NCBI GenBank assembly: GCA_051649785.1
Contig: JBOFHT010000008.1
Location: forward strand, 26,255-90,254
Origin: JBOFHT01 sp051649785
Lineage (GTDB): Archaea; Methanobacteriota; Methanobacteria; Methanobacteriales; Methanobacteriaceae
Direction: 5' to 3'
Length of the DNA: 64,000 nucleotides
Within the stretch, counting starts at the first letter, position 1, and every line of letters starts with the position of its first letter. The position numbers were made by a program, and so were the translations under genes. Positions 38,680-47,587 of this stretch are shown here, in pieces. The notes beneath the pieces were generated by a model. It was not told the DNA's origin. It searched no databases and saw nothing but the letters and a program-made list of their open reading frames with translations.

Positions 38680-39117
38680 ATGAGTACAGTATATGATGTT
38701 CCAGCAGATTTATTAATAAATCAAGTTGCAAAAGATTTAAGTGAAAAAGACAAAATAAGTGCTCCAGAATGGAGTATTTTAGTTAAAACTGGTGTCCATA
38801 AAGAAAGAAAACCTGAAAATGTAGATTGGTGGTATGTAAGATGTGCTGCCCTTTTAAGAAGAGTTTATATTGACGGTCCAGTCGGAATAAACAGTTTAAG
38901 AACTTTCTACGGTGGTAAAAAAGACAGAGGATTTGAACCAGAAAAATTCAAAAAAGGTAGTGGTGCTATTATTCGTGGTGCTTTACAACAATTAGAAGCA
39001 GAAGGTTTAATAGTTAAAGAACCTGAAGGAAGGGTAATTACTCCTACAGGAAGATCTTTCTTAGATAAAACTTCCCAGTCTTTAATTAAAGATATTGAAT
39101 GTCTTGAAAAATACTAA
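38680..39117 (+). CDS. rps19e: Ribosomal protein S19e (eS19)
   Basis: This 145-aa small-subunit protein is recognised by [37 protein letters not shown] and [18 protein letters not shown]. Length and all regions are normal. AGGAG precedes the ATG. The 186 nt before it are ATTATAAT-like low-complexity DNA. Confidence 0.97.
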   Translation: MSTVYDVPADLLINQVAKDLSEKDKISAPEWSILVKTGVHKERKPENVDWWYVRCAALLRRVYIDGPVGINSLRTFYGGKKDRGFEPEKFKKGSGAIIRGALQQLEAEGLIVKEPEGRVITPTGRSFLDKTSQSLIKDIECLEKY

Positions 39118-39244
39118 TTATAAAAATAACATATTCAATTAAATTATTTAATTAATTGTTTCAGATATCTTTTATTTTATTGTCATAATATTCATAACAC
39201 ATATTTATAGCATATTAATTATACCAATGCTTGGAGGTCATGAA

Positions 39245-39568
39245 ATGAGTGATATTGATGAATTGCGTCAAAAAAGAATGCAAGAGCTCCAACAACAGGC
39301 AGCGCAAGAACAATCTCAAGCTCAAATGCAGCAAGAGATGGAAGTTCAGAAAAAACAAATAATGATGCAAATACTAACTAATGAAGCTAGAGATAGGTTA
39401 TCAAATCTTAGATTAACCAAACCAGACTTTGTAAATCAAATTGAAGTACAATTAATACAGTTAGTTCAAAGTGGTAGAGTTCAAGGTAAAATTACTGACG
39501 AACAACTTAAAGACCTTTTGAAAAAGCTTTCTGGATCTAAAAGAGAAATAACTATAACTCGAAGATAG
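39245..39568 (+). CDS. PDCD5-family DNA-binding protein
   Basis: This is a 107-aa helical protein homologous to eukaryotic PDCD5 and M. thermautotrophicus MTH1615. The Gln-rich N-terminal helix (ELRQKRMQELQQQA) is followed by the core LTNEARDRLSNLRLTKPDFV and IQLVQSGRVQGKITDEQLKDLL. ATG 39245 follows GGAGGT; the ATG at 39227 is upstream of that site and unlikely. Its function in archaea is unsettled. Confidence 0.93.
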   Translation: MSDIDELRQKRMQELQQQAAQEQSQAQMQQEMEVQKKQIMMQILTNEARDRLSNLRLTKPDFVNQIEVQLIQLVQSGRVQGKITDEQLKDLLKKLSGSKREITITRR

Positions 39569-39666
39569 TTAAAAGTTAGATTAATATTAAAAGAATCATT
39601 GTTTTTATTTATTGTTGTTTTATTGTAATTACTAGGAATACTAATAATATTAATACTAATAATAAT

Positions 39667-40371
39667 ATGAATAGTTCAGATAATATGAGTAATAATAGGA
39701 ATAGTAAAGATAGTATAAACAATACTAATAAAATTAACAATAAAAAAGCTTGTGTTTTGTATAGTGGTGGAAAAGATAGCTCCATTATGGCCGTTATTCT
39801 TAAAAGAATGGGCTTTGAAGTTGAGCTTCTAACAGTAACCTTTGGTGTTTACGATTCTTATATCCCTGCTTCAAATTCTGCTAAATCAATAGGTTTTAAG
39901 CATAAAGTAGTGGAATTAAATTCAGAATACCTTAAAAAAGCTAGTTCCATTATAATTAATGATAGTTTTCCTAATAATGGTATAAACTATATTCATAAAT
40001 ATGTTATAGAAGAAATAGCTACTAAGTATGAAAATAAGTATGATATTATTGCGGATGGTAGTAGACGTGACGATAGAGTTCCTAAACTAACAACTAGTGA
40101 AATAACAAGCTTAGAAGATAGAAAAAATATTGAATATATTAATTTAGATAGTTTTGGTTATAAAACTATTAATTATATTGCTGAAAATCTTTTTGAAATA
40201 AAAAAAGAAAAAAGCAAAAAAGGTAATAGTTCGGATTATGAAATTGAAATACATTGTATTTTAGAAGAAAAAGGACTAAATCCAAATGACATATTCCCTC
40301 CACATTACCAAACAACAATTATTGGTTGGAATAAAAATAAATTAAAAGTTGAATATGAAACATTTAAATAA
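39667..40371 (+). CDS. PP-loop ATPase of unknown substrate
   Basis: This 234-aa protein has the N-type pyrophosphatase loop ACVLYSGGKDSSIMA, then DIIADGSRRDDRVPKLT and an ending HYQTTIIGW. It belongs to the alpha-hydrolase/asparagine-synthase-like group whose members adenylate substrates, often tRNA. Its place between PDCD5 and L39e is shared with other Methanobacteriales as remembered. The first 25 residues are Asn/Ser-rich and the start is unsure (ATG 39667 or 39688). No target can be named. Confidence 0.8.
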   Translation: MNSSDNMSNNRNSKDSINNTNKINNKKACVLYSGGKDSSIMAVILKRMGFEVELLTVTFGVYDSYIPASNSAKSIGFKHKVVELNSEYLKKASSIIINDSFPNNGINYIHKYVIEEIATKYENKYDIIADGSRRDDRVPKLTTSEITSLEDRKNIEYINLDSFGYKTINYIAENLFEIKKEKSKKGNSSDYEIEIHCILEEKGLNPNDIFPPHYQTTIIGWNKNKLKVEYETFK

Positions 40372-40506
40372 ATAAAATTTATAATTTAAGTAAAATTTTT
40401 AGATTAATATACTGGCTAGACAAAATTCTTAATTAAATAAAGTGGATAACACTAATTAAATTAAAATTTAATCAATAAATCAAAGTAAATATTAACTGGT
40501 GGAAAA

Positions 40507-40662
40507 ATGAGTAGAAACAAACCATTAGCAAAAAAATTAAGACTTGCTAAAGCAAATAAACAAAATAGAAGAGTTCCTATATGGGCTGTTGCAAAAACAA
40601 ATCGTAGAGTTAAGTATAGACCTAAACCAAGAAGTTGGAGAAGAAACAGCTTAAAAGTTTAG
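40507..40662 (+). CDS. rpl39e: Ribosomal protein L39e (eL39)
   Basis: This 51-aa basic protein starts [19 protein letters not shown], with [15 protein letters not shown] and the ending [11 protein letters not shown]. The size and sequence are those of archaeal L39e, which lines the exit tunnel. TGGTGG lies just before the ATG, and L31e follows 66 nt later. Confidence 0.97.
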   Translation: MSRNKPLAKKLRLAKANKQNRRVPIWAVAKTNRRVKYRPKPRSWRRNSLKV

Positions 40663-40728
40663 TTAAAAACTTAAATTAAGCTAATAATTACATTTATATT
40701 ATTATATTTACACATAGGAGAAATTTTT

Positions 40729-40974
40729 ATGGAAAGAGTTTATGTAATACCACTTAGAGAAGCTAAGGCAGTTCCTAGAACAATAAGAGCTGCAAGAGCT
40801 ATTAGAGCAGTACAAAGCTTCTTAAAAAAACATATGAAATCAGATGAAATTAAGTTAGATGCATCTGTTAATGAAAAAATTTGGGAAAGAGGAATCCAAA
40901 AAATTCCATCAAAAATCAAAGTTAAAGCTGTAAAAGATGAAGATGGAATTGTTAGTGCTACTTTAATTGAGTAG
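40729..40974 (+). CDS. rpl31e: Ribosomal protein L31e (eL31)
   Basis: This 81-aa large-subunit protein shows [31 protein letters not shown] and [20 protein letters not shown] precedes the ATG. It is part of the L39e-L31e-aIF6-L18a-prefoldin run. Confidence 0.96.
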   Translation: MERVYVIPLREAKAVPRTIRAARAIRAVQSFLKKHMKSDEIKLDASVNEKIWERGIQKIPSKIKVKAVKDEDGIVSATLIE

Positions 40975-41014
40975 ATAGCTAATAAAATTATAACATTACT
41001 TTGGAGATGGAATT

Positions 41015-41689
41015 ATGCTTAAAAGAATAAATTTAACAGGAAATCCTAATTTAGGAGTTTATATAACTGTAACAGATAATATAGCTATTATTCCATTAAA
41101 TCTTCCAGAAGTAATGGAAAATGCTTTAAAAGAAGCATTAGAAGTTGAAACTATTAGGACTACAATAGCAGGAAGTAATTTAAACGGTGCTTTAGCTGTA
41201 GGAAATTCTAATGGATTAATCGTATCTCCACATGCACTAGATAAAGAAGTAGCTACTATAGAATCATTTGGAATTAATGTTAGCAGATTAAATGATAAAT
41301 ATACTGCTGTTGGCAATATAATAGCTGCAAATGATAATGGTGCTATTGCAAGTAACTTATTATCTATTGAATCAAAAAAAATAGTTGAAAAAACTTTAGA
41401 TATTAAAGTTGAAAGTGCATCAATTGGAGGATTTAATATTATAGGTTCCTTGATTTGTGCTACTAATAAAGGAGCATTATTACATCCGCAAACAACTACT
41501 AAAGAATTAGAATTAGCTGAAAAAGTATTTAAAGTTGAAGGCAACATTGGTACTGTTAATCATGGTATTGGACTTGTTGGTGCTTGTTCGGTAGCTAATT
41601 CAAAAGGAGTTGTTGTTGGAGAAGATACAACTGGAATCGAAATGGCAAGAATTGAAGAATCATTAGGTTTTCTTGAGGGATTGAAATGA
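41015..41689 (+). CDS. eif6: Translation initiation factor aIF6
   Basis: This 224-aa anti-association factor binds the large subunit and blocks premature joining. Five repeated alpha-beta units are visible (for example GNPNLGVYITVTDN, GSNLNGALAVGNSNGLIVS, TAVGNIIAANDNGAI, IIGSLICATNKGALLH, VGACSVANSKGVVVG). GGAG precedes the ATG. It overlaps the L18a start by 4 nt (ATGA). Confidence 0.97.
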   Translation: MLKRINLTGNPNLGVYITVTDNIAIIPLNLPEVMENALKEALEVETIRTTIAGSNLNGALAVGNSNGLIVSPHALDKEVATIESFGINVSRLNDKYTAVGNIIAANDNGAIASNLLSIESKKIVEKTLDIKVESASIGGFNIIGSLICATNKGALLHPQTTTKELELAEKVFKVEGNIGTVNHGIGLVGACSVANSKGVVVGEDTTGIEMARIEESLGFLEGLK

Positions 41690-41910
41690 AAACAAAAATT
41701 TTTAGAGTTAAAGGAAAATTCGCAATGGGCGATGAAACTAAACAGTTTACAAAAGAATTAAAAGCAGTTAAAGAAGAAGATATTTACGAAAAATTATATT
41801 CTGAGTTTGGAAGCAAACATGGGATTAAAAAATATCAAATGCACATTGACAAAATAGAAGAAATTTCTATTGATGATGTTCAAGACCCTATTATAAAAGC
41901 TATAAGCTAA
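41686..41910 (+). CDS. rpl18a: Ribosomal protein L18a/LX (eL20)
   Basis: This 74-aa protein has KIFRVKGKFAMGDETKQFTKEL and LYSEFGSKHGIKKYQMHIDKIEEI. Normal archaeal LX length. It is translationally coupled to aIF6 by the ATGA overlap and followed 9 nt later by the prefoldin gene. Confidence 0.95.
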   Translation: MKTKIFRVKGKFAMGDETKQFTKELKAVKEEDIYEKLYSEFGSKHGIKKYQMHIDKIEEISIDDVQDPIIKAIS

Positions 41911-41919
41911 GGTGGGACT

Positions 41920-42354
41920 ATGGAAGACCAGCAAAAATTAGAAGGAATAATTAATGAATTAAATGTATATAAAAGCCAATCTGAGATGTTACAACAACAA
42001 GTAGATGGAGTTCAAGCATCTTTAAACGAGCTTGAAATTTTAGAAACTACTTTAAAAGAAATTGAAGAAAAAAAGAATTTGAGTACATTAGTTCCTGTTG
42101 GTGCTGGATCTTTTATTAATGCTGAAATTAAAAATACTGAAGAAGTTATTATGAGTATTGGATCTGGAGTAGCTGTAACTAAAAAATTAAGTGAAGCACA
42201 GAAAACTGTAGGTGAACAAAGAGAAGAACTCACAGAAAGCTTAAATAAGCTTTTAGATAACTTACAAAAGATAGGTCAAATTGTTGCAAGTCTTTCTCCA
42301 CAAGCTGAACAATTAATGGCTAAGTTACAAGGTGCTGGGCAAGCTCCAATGTAA
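41920..42354 (+). CDS. pfdA: Prefoldin alpha subunit
   Basis: This is a 144-aa chaperone subunit that hands unfolded proteins to the thermosome. Two coiled-coil helices flank the beta-hairpin region TLVPVGAGSFINAEIKNTEEVIMSIG. GGTGGG precedes the ATG. The partner beta subunit is not in the window. Confidence 0.95.
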   Translation: MEDQQKLEGIINELNVYKSQSEMLQQQVDGVQASLNELEILETTLKEIEEKKNLSTLVPVGAGSFINAEIKNTEEVIMSIGSGVAVTKKLSEAQKTVGEQREELTESLNKLLDNLQKIGQIVASLSPQAEQLMAKLQGAGQAPM

Positions 42355-42922
42355 TGCTCAAATATAATAATTAATACTAAAAAATAAGGCTTTATTTTAA
42401 TATAAAGACTTTATTTTCTATTTTTATTTCTATTTTTAATTATAATTTATACTCCTTATTTAATTTCTAATATTATTCTAGAATTATTTCTTAATTCAAA
42501 TACGAATATTATTTTATTTTTTATAAATCATCATCATACTTTTTACTAAAATTTTACTTGATTGGTATTGCAGGAATCTTCACAAAAATCATATCATTGT
42601 TATTTTTAATATATCTAAACATTTTAATATATCACATTATAATTACAAATTTTATAATATTGTAAAAACTATTAATAGTTGAACTTATAATAATTATAAT
42701 AACAAAACTAGTAATAAAACTAGTAATAATATAGATTTAATTATTAAATAAACAAATATAATTGAATCTAAAAAAATCATGTTTTTATGAATTATAGTTA
42801 TTGTAGTAAATTAGAAATTATTAATGCTACAAGCTATATTGGAACCAATATCAAAGATAGTGAATAGATTAGTAAAATTTTATATTAAAAATTACAATAT
42901 CCTCAAAATAACAGGTGAAGAA
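42355..42922. other. Intergenic region between pfdA and ftsY
   Basis: This region starts with an imperfect hairpin at 42382-42416 followed by a T-rich tract, likely the end of the ribosomal transcript. The rest is AT-rich. The frame of ftsY stays open back to 42824, but GGTGAAG just before 42923 marks the real start. Confidence 0.45.
42382..42416 (+). terminator. Imperfect hairpin with T-rich tail after pfdA
   Basis: CTTTAT (42390-42395) pairs with ATAAAG (42402-42407), and AAATAA pairs with TTATTT outside a small internal loop; TCTATTTTTATTT follows. It is plausible as the 3' end of the ribosomal gene run. Confidence 0.45.
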
Positions 42923-44272
42923 ATGTTTAATTCATTAAAAAAAAAGTTCAGTAAAGCAATTGGAAAAATAGAAGATTCAGTTATTGAAGAAGAAGAAAAA
43001 AAAGGAAATATTCAAATTACAGAAGAATCTGAGTCAATTAAAAAACAAGCAGCCAATGACCCTATTATTGAAGATATAGATGAGAGTGATGGGAAAAATT
43101 TAGAAAATAATGGGCAAATTGATGCTGTTAGTAATAGTGAAGATGAAAATAAAGATTCTAAATTAGAAAATAGCTCTAAAGTTGATGAAAACAAAAAGAA
43201 AGATAATGGGAATAAAAAAGGTTTATTATCATCACTACGAAACATTAAATCAAAAGAAAAGAAAAATGATAAAGAAACTGATGATGATTCTAACAAATTA
43301 GATTATAATAGTGATAAAGATAATTTTAGTGATAATAATAGTACTGATAACACTAACAAAGAAGAAGAAGAAGAAGAAGAAGAAAAGAAATCTAGTAAAG
43401 GATTTTTATCATTTATTAAAGAAAAAAAAATATCCGAGAAAGATATTGATGATATTTTATGGGAACTTGAAATGTCATTACTAGAAAGTGATGTGGCTAT
43501 TGAAGTAGCTAATAAAATAGTAGAATCTGTTAAAGAAGATTTAGTAGGTATTAAAGTAAAAAGAAGTACTGAAATATCTAAATATACATTAAAAGCATTA
43601 CAAAAAGCTGTTCGTGAGATTATTGATCTTGGAGAAAAGTCAGTTAGCCAAATTCTTGAGGAAAAAAAAGCAGCAGGCGAACCTCTTGTTATAATGTTTG
43701 TTGGTATAAATGGAACTGGAAAAACAACTACAATAGGTAAAGTAGCTAATTACTTTATTAAAAAAGGATATACTCCCGTAGTAGCTGCTTCAGACACATT
43801 CAGAGCAGGAGCCATTGAACAAATAACTCACCACACAGATAATCTTAAAATTAAAATAATTAAACATCAAAAAGGTTCAGATCCTGCAGCAGTAGCTTAT
43901 GATGCAGTGGAACATGCAAAAGCAAAAGGTAAAGAATTAGTTCTCATTGATACTGCAGGTAGAATGCAAACCAATACTAATCTTATGGATGAAATGAAAA
44001 AGATTAAAAGAGTTTCAAAACCAGATATGATTATTTTTGTAGGTGATGCATTAACAGGAAACGATGCAGTTGAACAAGCTACTAAATTCAATGAAGCAGT
44101 TGATGTTGATGGTGTAATCCTAACAAAAGCCGATGCTGACTCAAAAGGCGGTGCTGCTCTTTCAATAGGTTATGTTATCCAAAAACCAATTGTATTCCTC
44201 GGAGTTGGTCAAGGATATGATGACCTAAAAGAATATGATCCTGATTGGATGTTAGAGCAGATATTTAGTTAG
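42923..44272 (+). CDS. ftsY: Signal recognition particle receptor FtsY
   Basis: This GTPase docks the SRP-ribosome complex at the membrane. At 449 aa it has a long acidic Asn/Glu/Asp/Lys-rich A-domain (residues about 15-165, including a run of nine Glu) and then the NG domain: G1 GINGTGKTTTIGK, G2 DTFRAGAIEQ, G3 DTAGRMQTN, G4 TKADADSKGGAA and GVGQGYDDL. The start at 42923 follows GGTGAAG; upstream in-frame codons are not conserved-looking. Confidence 0.95.
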   Translation: MFNSLKKKFSKAIGKIEDSVIEEEEKKGNIQITEESESIKKQAANDPIIEDIDESDGKNLENNGQIDAVSNSEDENKDSKLENSSKVDENKKKDNGNKKGLLSSLRNIKSKEKKNDKETDDDSNKLDYNSDKDNFSDNNSTDNTNKEEEEEEEEKKSSKGFLSFIKEKKISEKDIDDILWELEMSLLESDVAIEVANKIVESVKEDLVGIKVKRSTEISKYTLKALQKAVREIIDLGEKSVSQILEEKKAAGEPLVIMFVGINGTGKTTTIGKVANYFIKKGYTPVVAASDTFRAGAIEQITHHTDNLKIKIIKHQKGSDPAAVAYDAVEHAKAKGKELVLIDTAGRMQTNTNLMDEMKKIKRVSKPDMIIFVGDALTGNDAVEQATKFNEAVDVDGVILTKADADSKGGAALSIGYVIQKPIVFLGVGQGYDDLKEYDPDWMLEQIFS

Positions 44273-44343
44273 AGTTTATTTATTATTTAGCTTTTATTTA
44301 TTCTTTTTTAACTTTTTATTTTTTGAATTTAGGTGATGAGAAC

Positions 44344-45135
44344 TTGAAAATACTTAATAAACATTTATATCCAATATTTATGGATTTAATAAGAAGTTCA
44401 AAAGAGAGTATTGATTTATGTTCTCCTTTTGTTAAGAAAAGTGTAATATCTGAAATTTACAATAATTCAAATTTTGAAGTTGATTTAAAGCTTGTTACTA
44501 ATATTAATATTAATAATTTCTATAAAAAAGCATCTGATTTATCAGCTATGGAAGAAATACTTAAAAATAAGAATCAAATATTTAATTATCAAAAACTACA
44601 TGCTAAAGTTTATATTTTTGATAAAAAAACTGCAATTATCACTTCTGGAAACTTAACTTATTCAGGACTTAATAAAAATTATGAATATGGGGTATTAATA
44701 AATGAAAATAGCAAAATAGATACTATCTGCAATGATTTTGATTATTTATGCTACAATAACCTATCAGGACCTATTAATCTAGAAAATATAAATACAATAG
44801 CTAGTATTTTAAAAACTATTCCAAAATCAGAATCTATAAAAATTCCTAAATTTGAAGCAAAATGTGATAATGAAGATAGTATATTTAAAGAAGATATCAA
44901 CAGTATAATTGAAAACCTAAAGGGTTGGAAAAGAAGTATTTTTAAAATACTTAATAATTTTGAAGATATGGAATTTGATATAAATTCGGTTTATGAATAT
45001 ATTCCAGAACTTCAAAATGAATATCCTAAAAACAAAAATATTAAGCCAAAAATGCGACAAGTTTTACAACAGTTAAGGGATTTAGGTTTAGTAAAATTTG
45101 AAGGTAATGGAATTTATAAAAAGTTATGGGGATAA
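44344..45135 (+). CDS. PLD-type nuclease with DpnI-like winged-helix C-terminus
   Basis: This is a 263-aa protein. Residues 1-150 are a phospholipase D-fold nuclease with a single HKD motif KLHAKVYIFD and SGNLTYSGLN, as in PLD-type restriction enzymes such as BfiI and NgoFVII, which act as dimers. The C-terminus (about 195-263) reads WKRSIFKILN...KPKMRQVLQQLRDLGLVKFEGNGIY, the pattern of the winged-helix domain at the end of DpnI. This suggests an endonuclease that recognises specific, possibly methylated, DNA. No methylase is adjacent. The start is TTG 44344 with AGGTGATG upstream. The family assignment is good; methyl-dependence is inference. Confidence 0.75.
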   Translation: MKILNKHLYPIFMDLIRSSKESIDLCSPFVKKSVISEIYNNSNFEVDLKLVTNININNFYKKASDLSAMEEILKNKNQIFNYQKLHAKVYIFDKKTAIITSGNLTYSGLNKNYEYGVLINENSKIDTICNDFDYLCYNNLSGPINLENINTIASILKTIPKSESIKIPKFEAKCDNEDSIFKEDINSIIENLKGWKRSIFKILNNFEDMEFDINSVYEYIPELQNEYPKNKNIKPKMRQVLQQLRDLGLVKFEGNGIYKKLWG

Positions 45136-45357
45136 CTAAATATCATTTTAAAATAACAAATATCATTAATCAAATTCTATTTTTTACAGCTAATAACTAG
45201 TTATTTGATTACATATTTTACTATTTATCTAATAATTCATAGAATTATCAAATAATAAGGTTTATATAATAATATTTAAAAAGATCTATATTAATTATAA
45301 TATTACTTTTAAAGTATTGTATTTATCCAATTCTAAGATTATAATTGAGAGAGTAAA

Positions 45358-47391
45358 ATGGGATTAAAAAACGTTACAGTTAAAATAAGCTATGATTCAG
45401 ACACAGATCATATGATCGACGATTTTTACATACCAATGCTTAGCAATTCTACTAAATATTACCGACTTTCTGGCTTTTTTTCTTCTTCAACATTGGCATC
45501 TGCTGCAAGAGGCATGGAAGAGTTTATAAAGAATGGAGGTAAAATGCAACTAGTTTGTAGTGCTAAATTGTCTGGAGAAGATGTGAAAATTATTTCAGAA
45601 GCACATGAAAGCCCTGAATCCATTATCATAAAATCAATGATAAAAGATTTAGATGATATTGGAGACGAGTTTATAAAAAATCACGTTGAAGCATTAGGAT
45701 GGATGGTGGCTAATAATAAATTAGAGATAAAAATAGCTATTTTAAAAGATAGTAATGGAAAATTGATTCCAGATACTAAAGTAAAGACCATGGGCATGTT
45801 TCACCAAAAAGTCGGAATATTTGAAGATGAATATGGAAACTTAGTATCATTTAGTGGATCAGATAATGAAACATTTTCAGGTTGGCAGGAAAATATTGAA
45901 GAATTTAAAGTTTTCAAAGGATGGGGAACTACAGAAGAATATGCTTTTGAGGATTATAAAAGATTTAAAAAATATTGGGCCAATAAAGGCAATAAAATAG
46001 AAACAATACCTATCCCCAATGCAATTAAACAAAAATTAATTGATGAATCACCAACTAATATTCCAAAATTAAGGAGAAACTCAAAAGGGGATACTAGAAA
46101 AGGAAAAAATATATTGCTGAGAGATTATCAAAAAGAAGCTATTAATGCATGGAAATCAAATGGAAGCTCAGGAATATTTGAAATGGCAACTGGGACAGGT
46201 AAAACATACACTGCTCTTGCTTGTTTTAAAGAATTATTATATAGTGAAAAAAAATTATTAACAGTAATTGCATGTCCTCAATCACACTTAATAGACCAAT
46301 GGGTTGTTGATGTTAAGCAATTTTTTGATGGAGATATTGTAATTGCATCTAGTAAAAATCATAAATGGAAACCTGATTTAAAGAAGCTAATGCGTGATTT
46401 TTTGATGGGGACAAAGAATAAAGCCGTAGTTATGACTACCCACATAACACTCTCCTCAGATTATTTTAAAAAGTGTATTTGGAAAAATAATGCCCGTAAA
46501 TTACTAATCGTAGATGAAGTTCATGGTATTGGGTCATATAAACAACAAGGAGGATTAATGAATACATATGATTATAGGTTAGGGTTGAGTGCCACACCTA
46601 GTAGATGGTTTGATGAAGAAGGTACAGGAATAATAATTAAATACTTTAAAGATATTGTGTTTGATTTTGATATACAAAAAGCATTGGAAGCGGGTTTTTT
46701 AACACATTATGAATATAATCCCATAATTGTTGATTTAAATAATGAAGAAATGGAAGATTATGAAAAATATAGCTTGAAAATAGCGGCTATGTATGATAAT
46801 CCTAAATTTGAGAAAGAATTAACTGCTTTGTGTGTGTTAAGGCAAAACATTATAAATAATGCTAGTGAAAAATTATATGCCTTTAAAAAAATTTTAAAGG
46901 AGAATCCTGATATTAAAAACTTAATTGTTTATGCATCACCACAACAAATTACTGAAGTTCAAAAAATATTAAACGAGAATAGGGTAACACAACACAAATT
47001 TACACAAAAAGAAAATGCAACAAAAAGTAAAAATTACGGAGGTCTTAGTCAAAGAGAGTATTTAATAAAAAACTTCAAGGAAGGAAATTATAAAGCATTA
47101 GTAGCTATAAAATGTTTAGATGAGGGGGTTGATGTTCCTTCAGCAGAAAATGCCATAATAATGTCAAGCACATCTAATCCTCGAGAACACATCCAAAGAA
47201 GAGGTAGGATTTTAAGAAAATCCAAAGGAAAAGATAAAGCCACTATTTATGATATAGTTGTTTTTCCTAAAGATAAAACACCAATAGGGAATAAAATTAT
47301 ACAAAAAGAGATAAGAAGATATAGGGAATTTGCAAAAACAGCTTTAAATTCATACGAATGTTTAAAACTTATTAAAAAATATTACCAATGA
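45358..47391 (+). CDS. PLD-domain superfamily 2 helicase (defence-type)
   Basis: This 677-aa protein has two parts. Residues 1-230 form a PLD-like domain: FHQKVGIFED (HxK, with Glu where Asp is usual) and SFSGSDNETFSGW. Residues 255-640 are a DExH helicase/translocase: Walker A MATGTGKTYTAL, DEVH in LIVDEVHGIG, LGLSATPSRW, CLDEGVDVPSAE and HIQRRGRILRKS. Such PLD-helicase fusions occur in anti-phage and restriction loci. AGAGAG precedes the ATG. Four co-directional genes follow with very small gaps, implying one operon. Confidence 0.85.
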   Translation: MGLKNVTVKISYDSDTDHMIDDFYIPMLSNSTKYYRLSGFFSSSTLASAARGMEEFIKNGGKMQLVCSAKLSGEDVKIISEAHESPESIIIKSMIKDLDDIGDEFIKNHVEALGWMVANNKLEIKIAILKDSNGKLIPDTKVKTMGMFHQKVGIFEDEYGNLVSFSGSDNETFSGWQENIEEFKVFKGWGTTEEYAFEDYKRFKKYWANKGNKIETIPIPNAIKQKLIDESPTNIPKLRRNSKGDTRKGKNILLRDYQKEAINAWKSNGSSGIFEMATGTGKTYTALACFKELLYSEKKLLTVIACPQSHLIDQWVVDVKQFFDGDIVIASSKNHKWKPDLKKLMRDFLMGTKNKAVVMTTHITLSSDYFKKCIWKNNARKLLIVDEVHGIGSYKQQGGLMNTYDYRLGLSATPSRWFDEEGTGIIIKYFKDIVFDFDIQKALEAGFLTHYEYNPIIVDLNNEEMEDYEKYSLKIAAMYDNPKFEKELTALCVLRQNIINNASEKLYAFKKILKENPDIKNLIVYASPQQITEVQKILNENRVTQHKFTQKENATKSKNYGGLSQREYLIKNFKEGNYKALVAIKCLDEGVDVPSAENAIIMSSTSNPREHIQRRGRILRKSKGKDKATIYDIVVFPKDKTPIGNKIIQKEIRRYREFAKTALNSYECLKLIKKYYQ

Positions 47392-47406
47392 AAAAAGAGG
47401 GGTTAT

Positions 47407-47583
47407 ATGGTTCTAAAAATTAATACAGAAATATCAAATTATATCCGAGAAAGTGAAAATGATGAAAGTATCAAAAACTTCTTACTAGAAGCTTATTTCT
47501 TAGAGTTTAGAAGAAATCGTGAAGAATCTTTTAAGTTTTTTGAAAAGTACGATAAAATCGTTAGCATATATTATAAGAAGTGA
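47407..47583 (+). CDS. 58-aa protein of unknown function in defence cassette
   Basis: This short gene begins MVLKINTEISNYIRES and ends KIVSIYYKK. It is strongly charged and looks all-helical (NFLLEAYFLEFRRNREESFKFF). AGAGGGG lies at the proper distance before the ATG, 15 nt after the helicase stop and 4 nt before the DndD-like gene, so it is very probably translated. I do not recognise the family. Confidence 0.65.
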   Translation: MVLKINTEISNYIRESENDESIKNFLLEAYFLEFRRNREESFKFFEKYDKIVSIYYKK

Positions 47584-47587
47584 TTTC

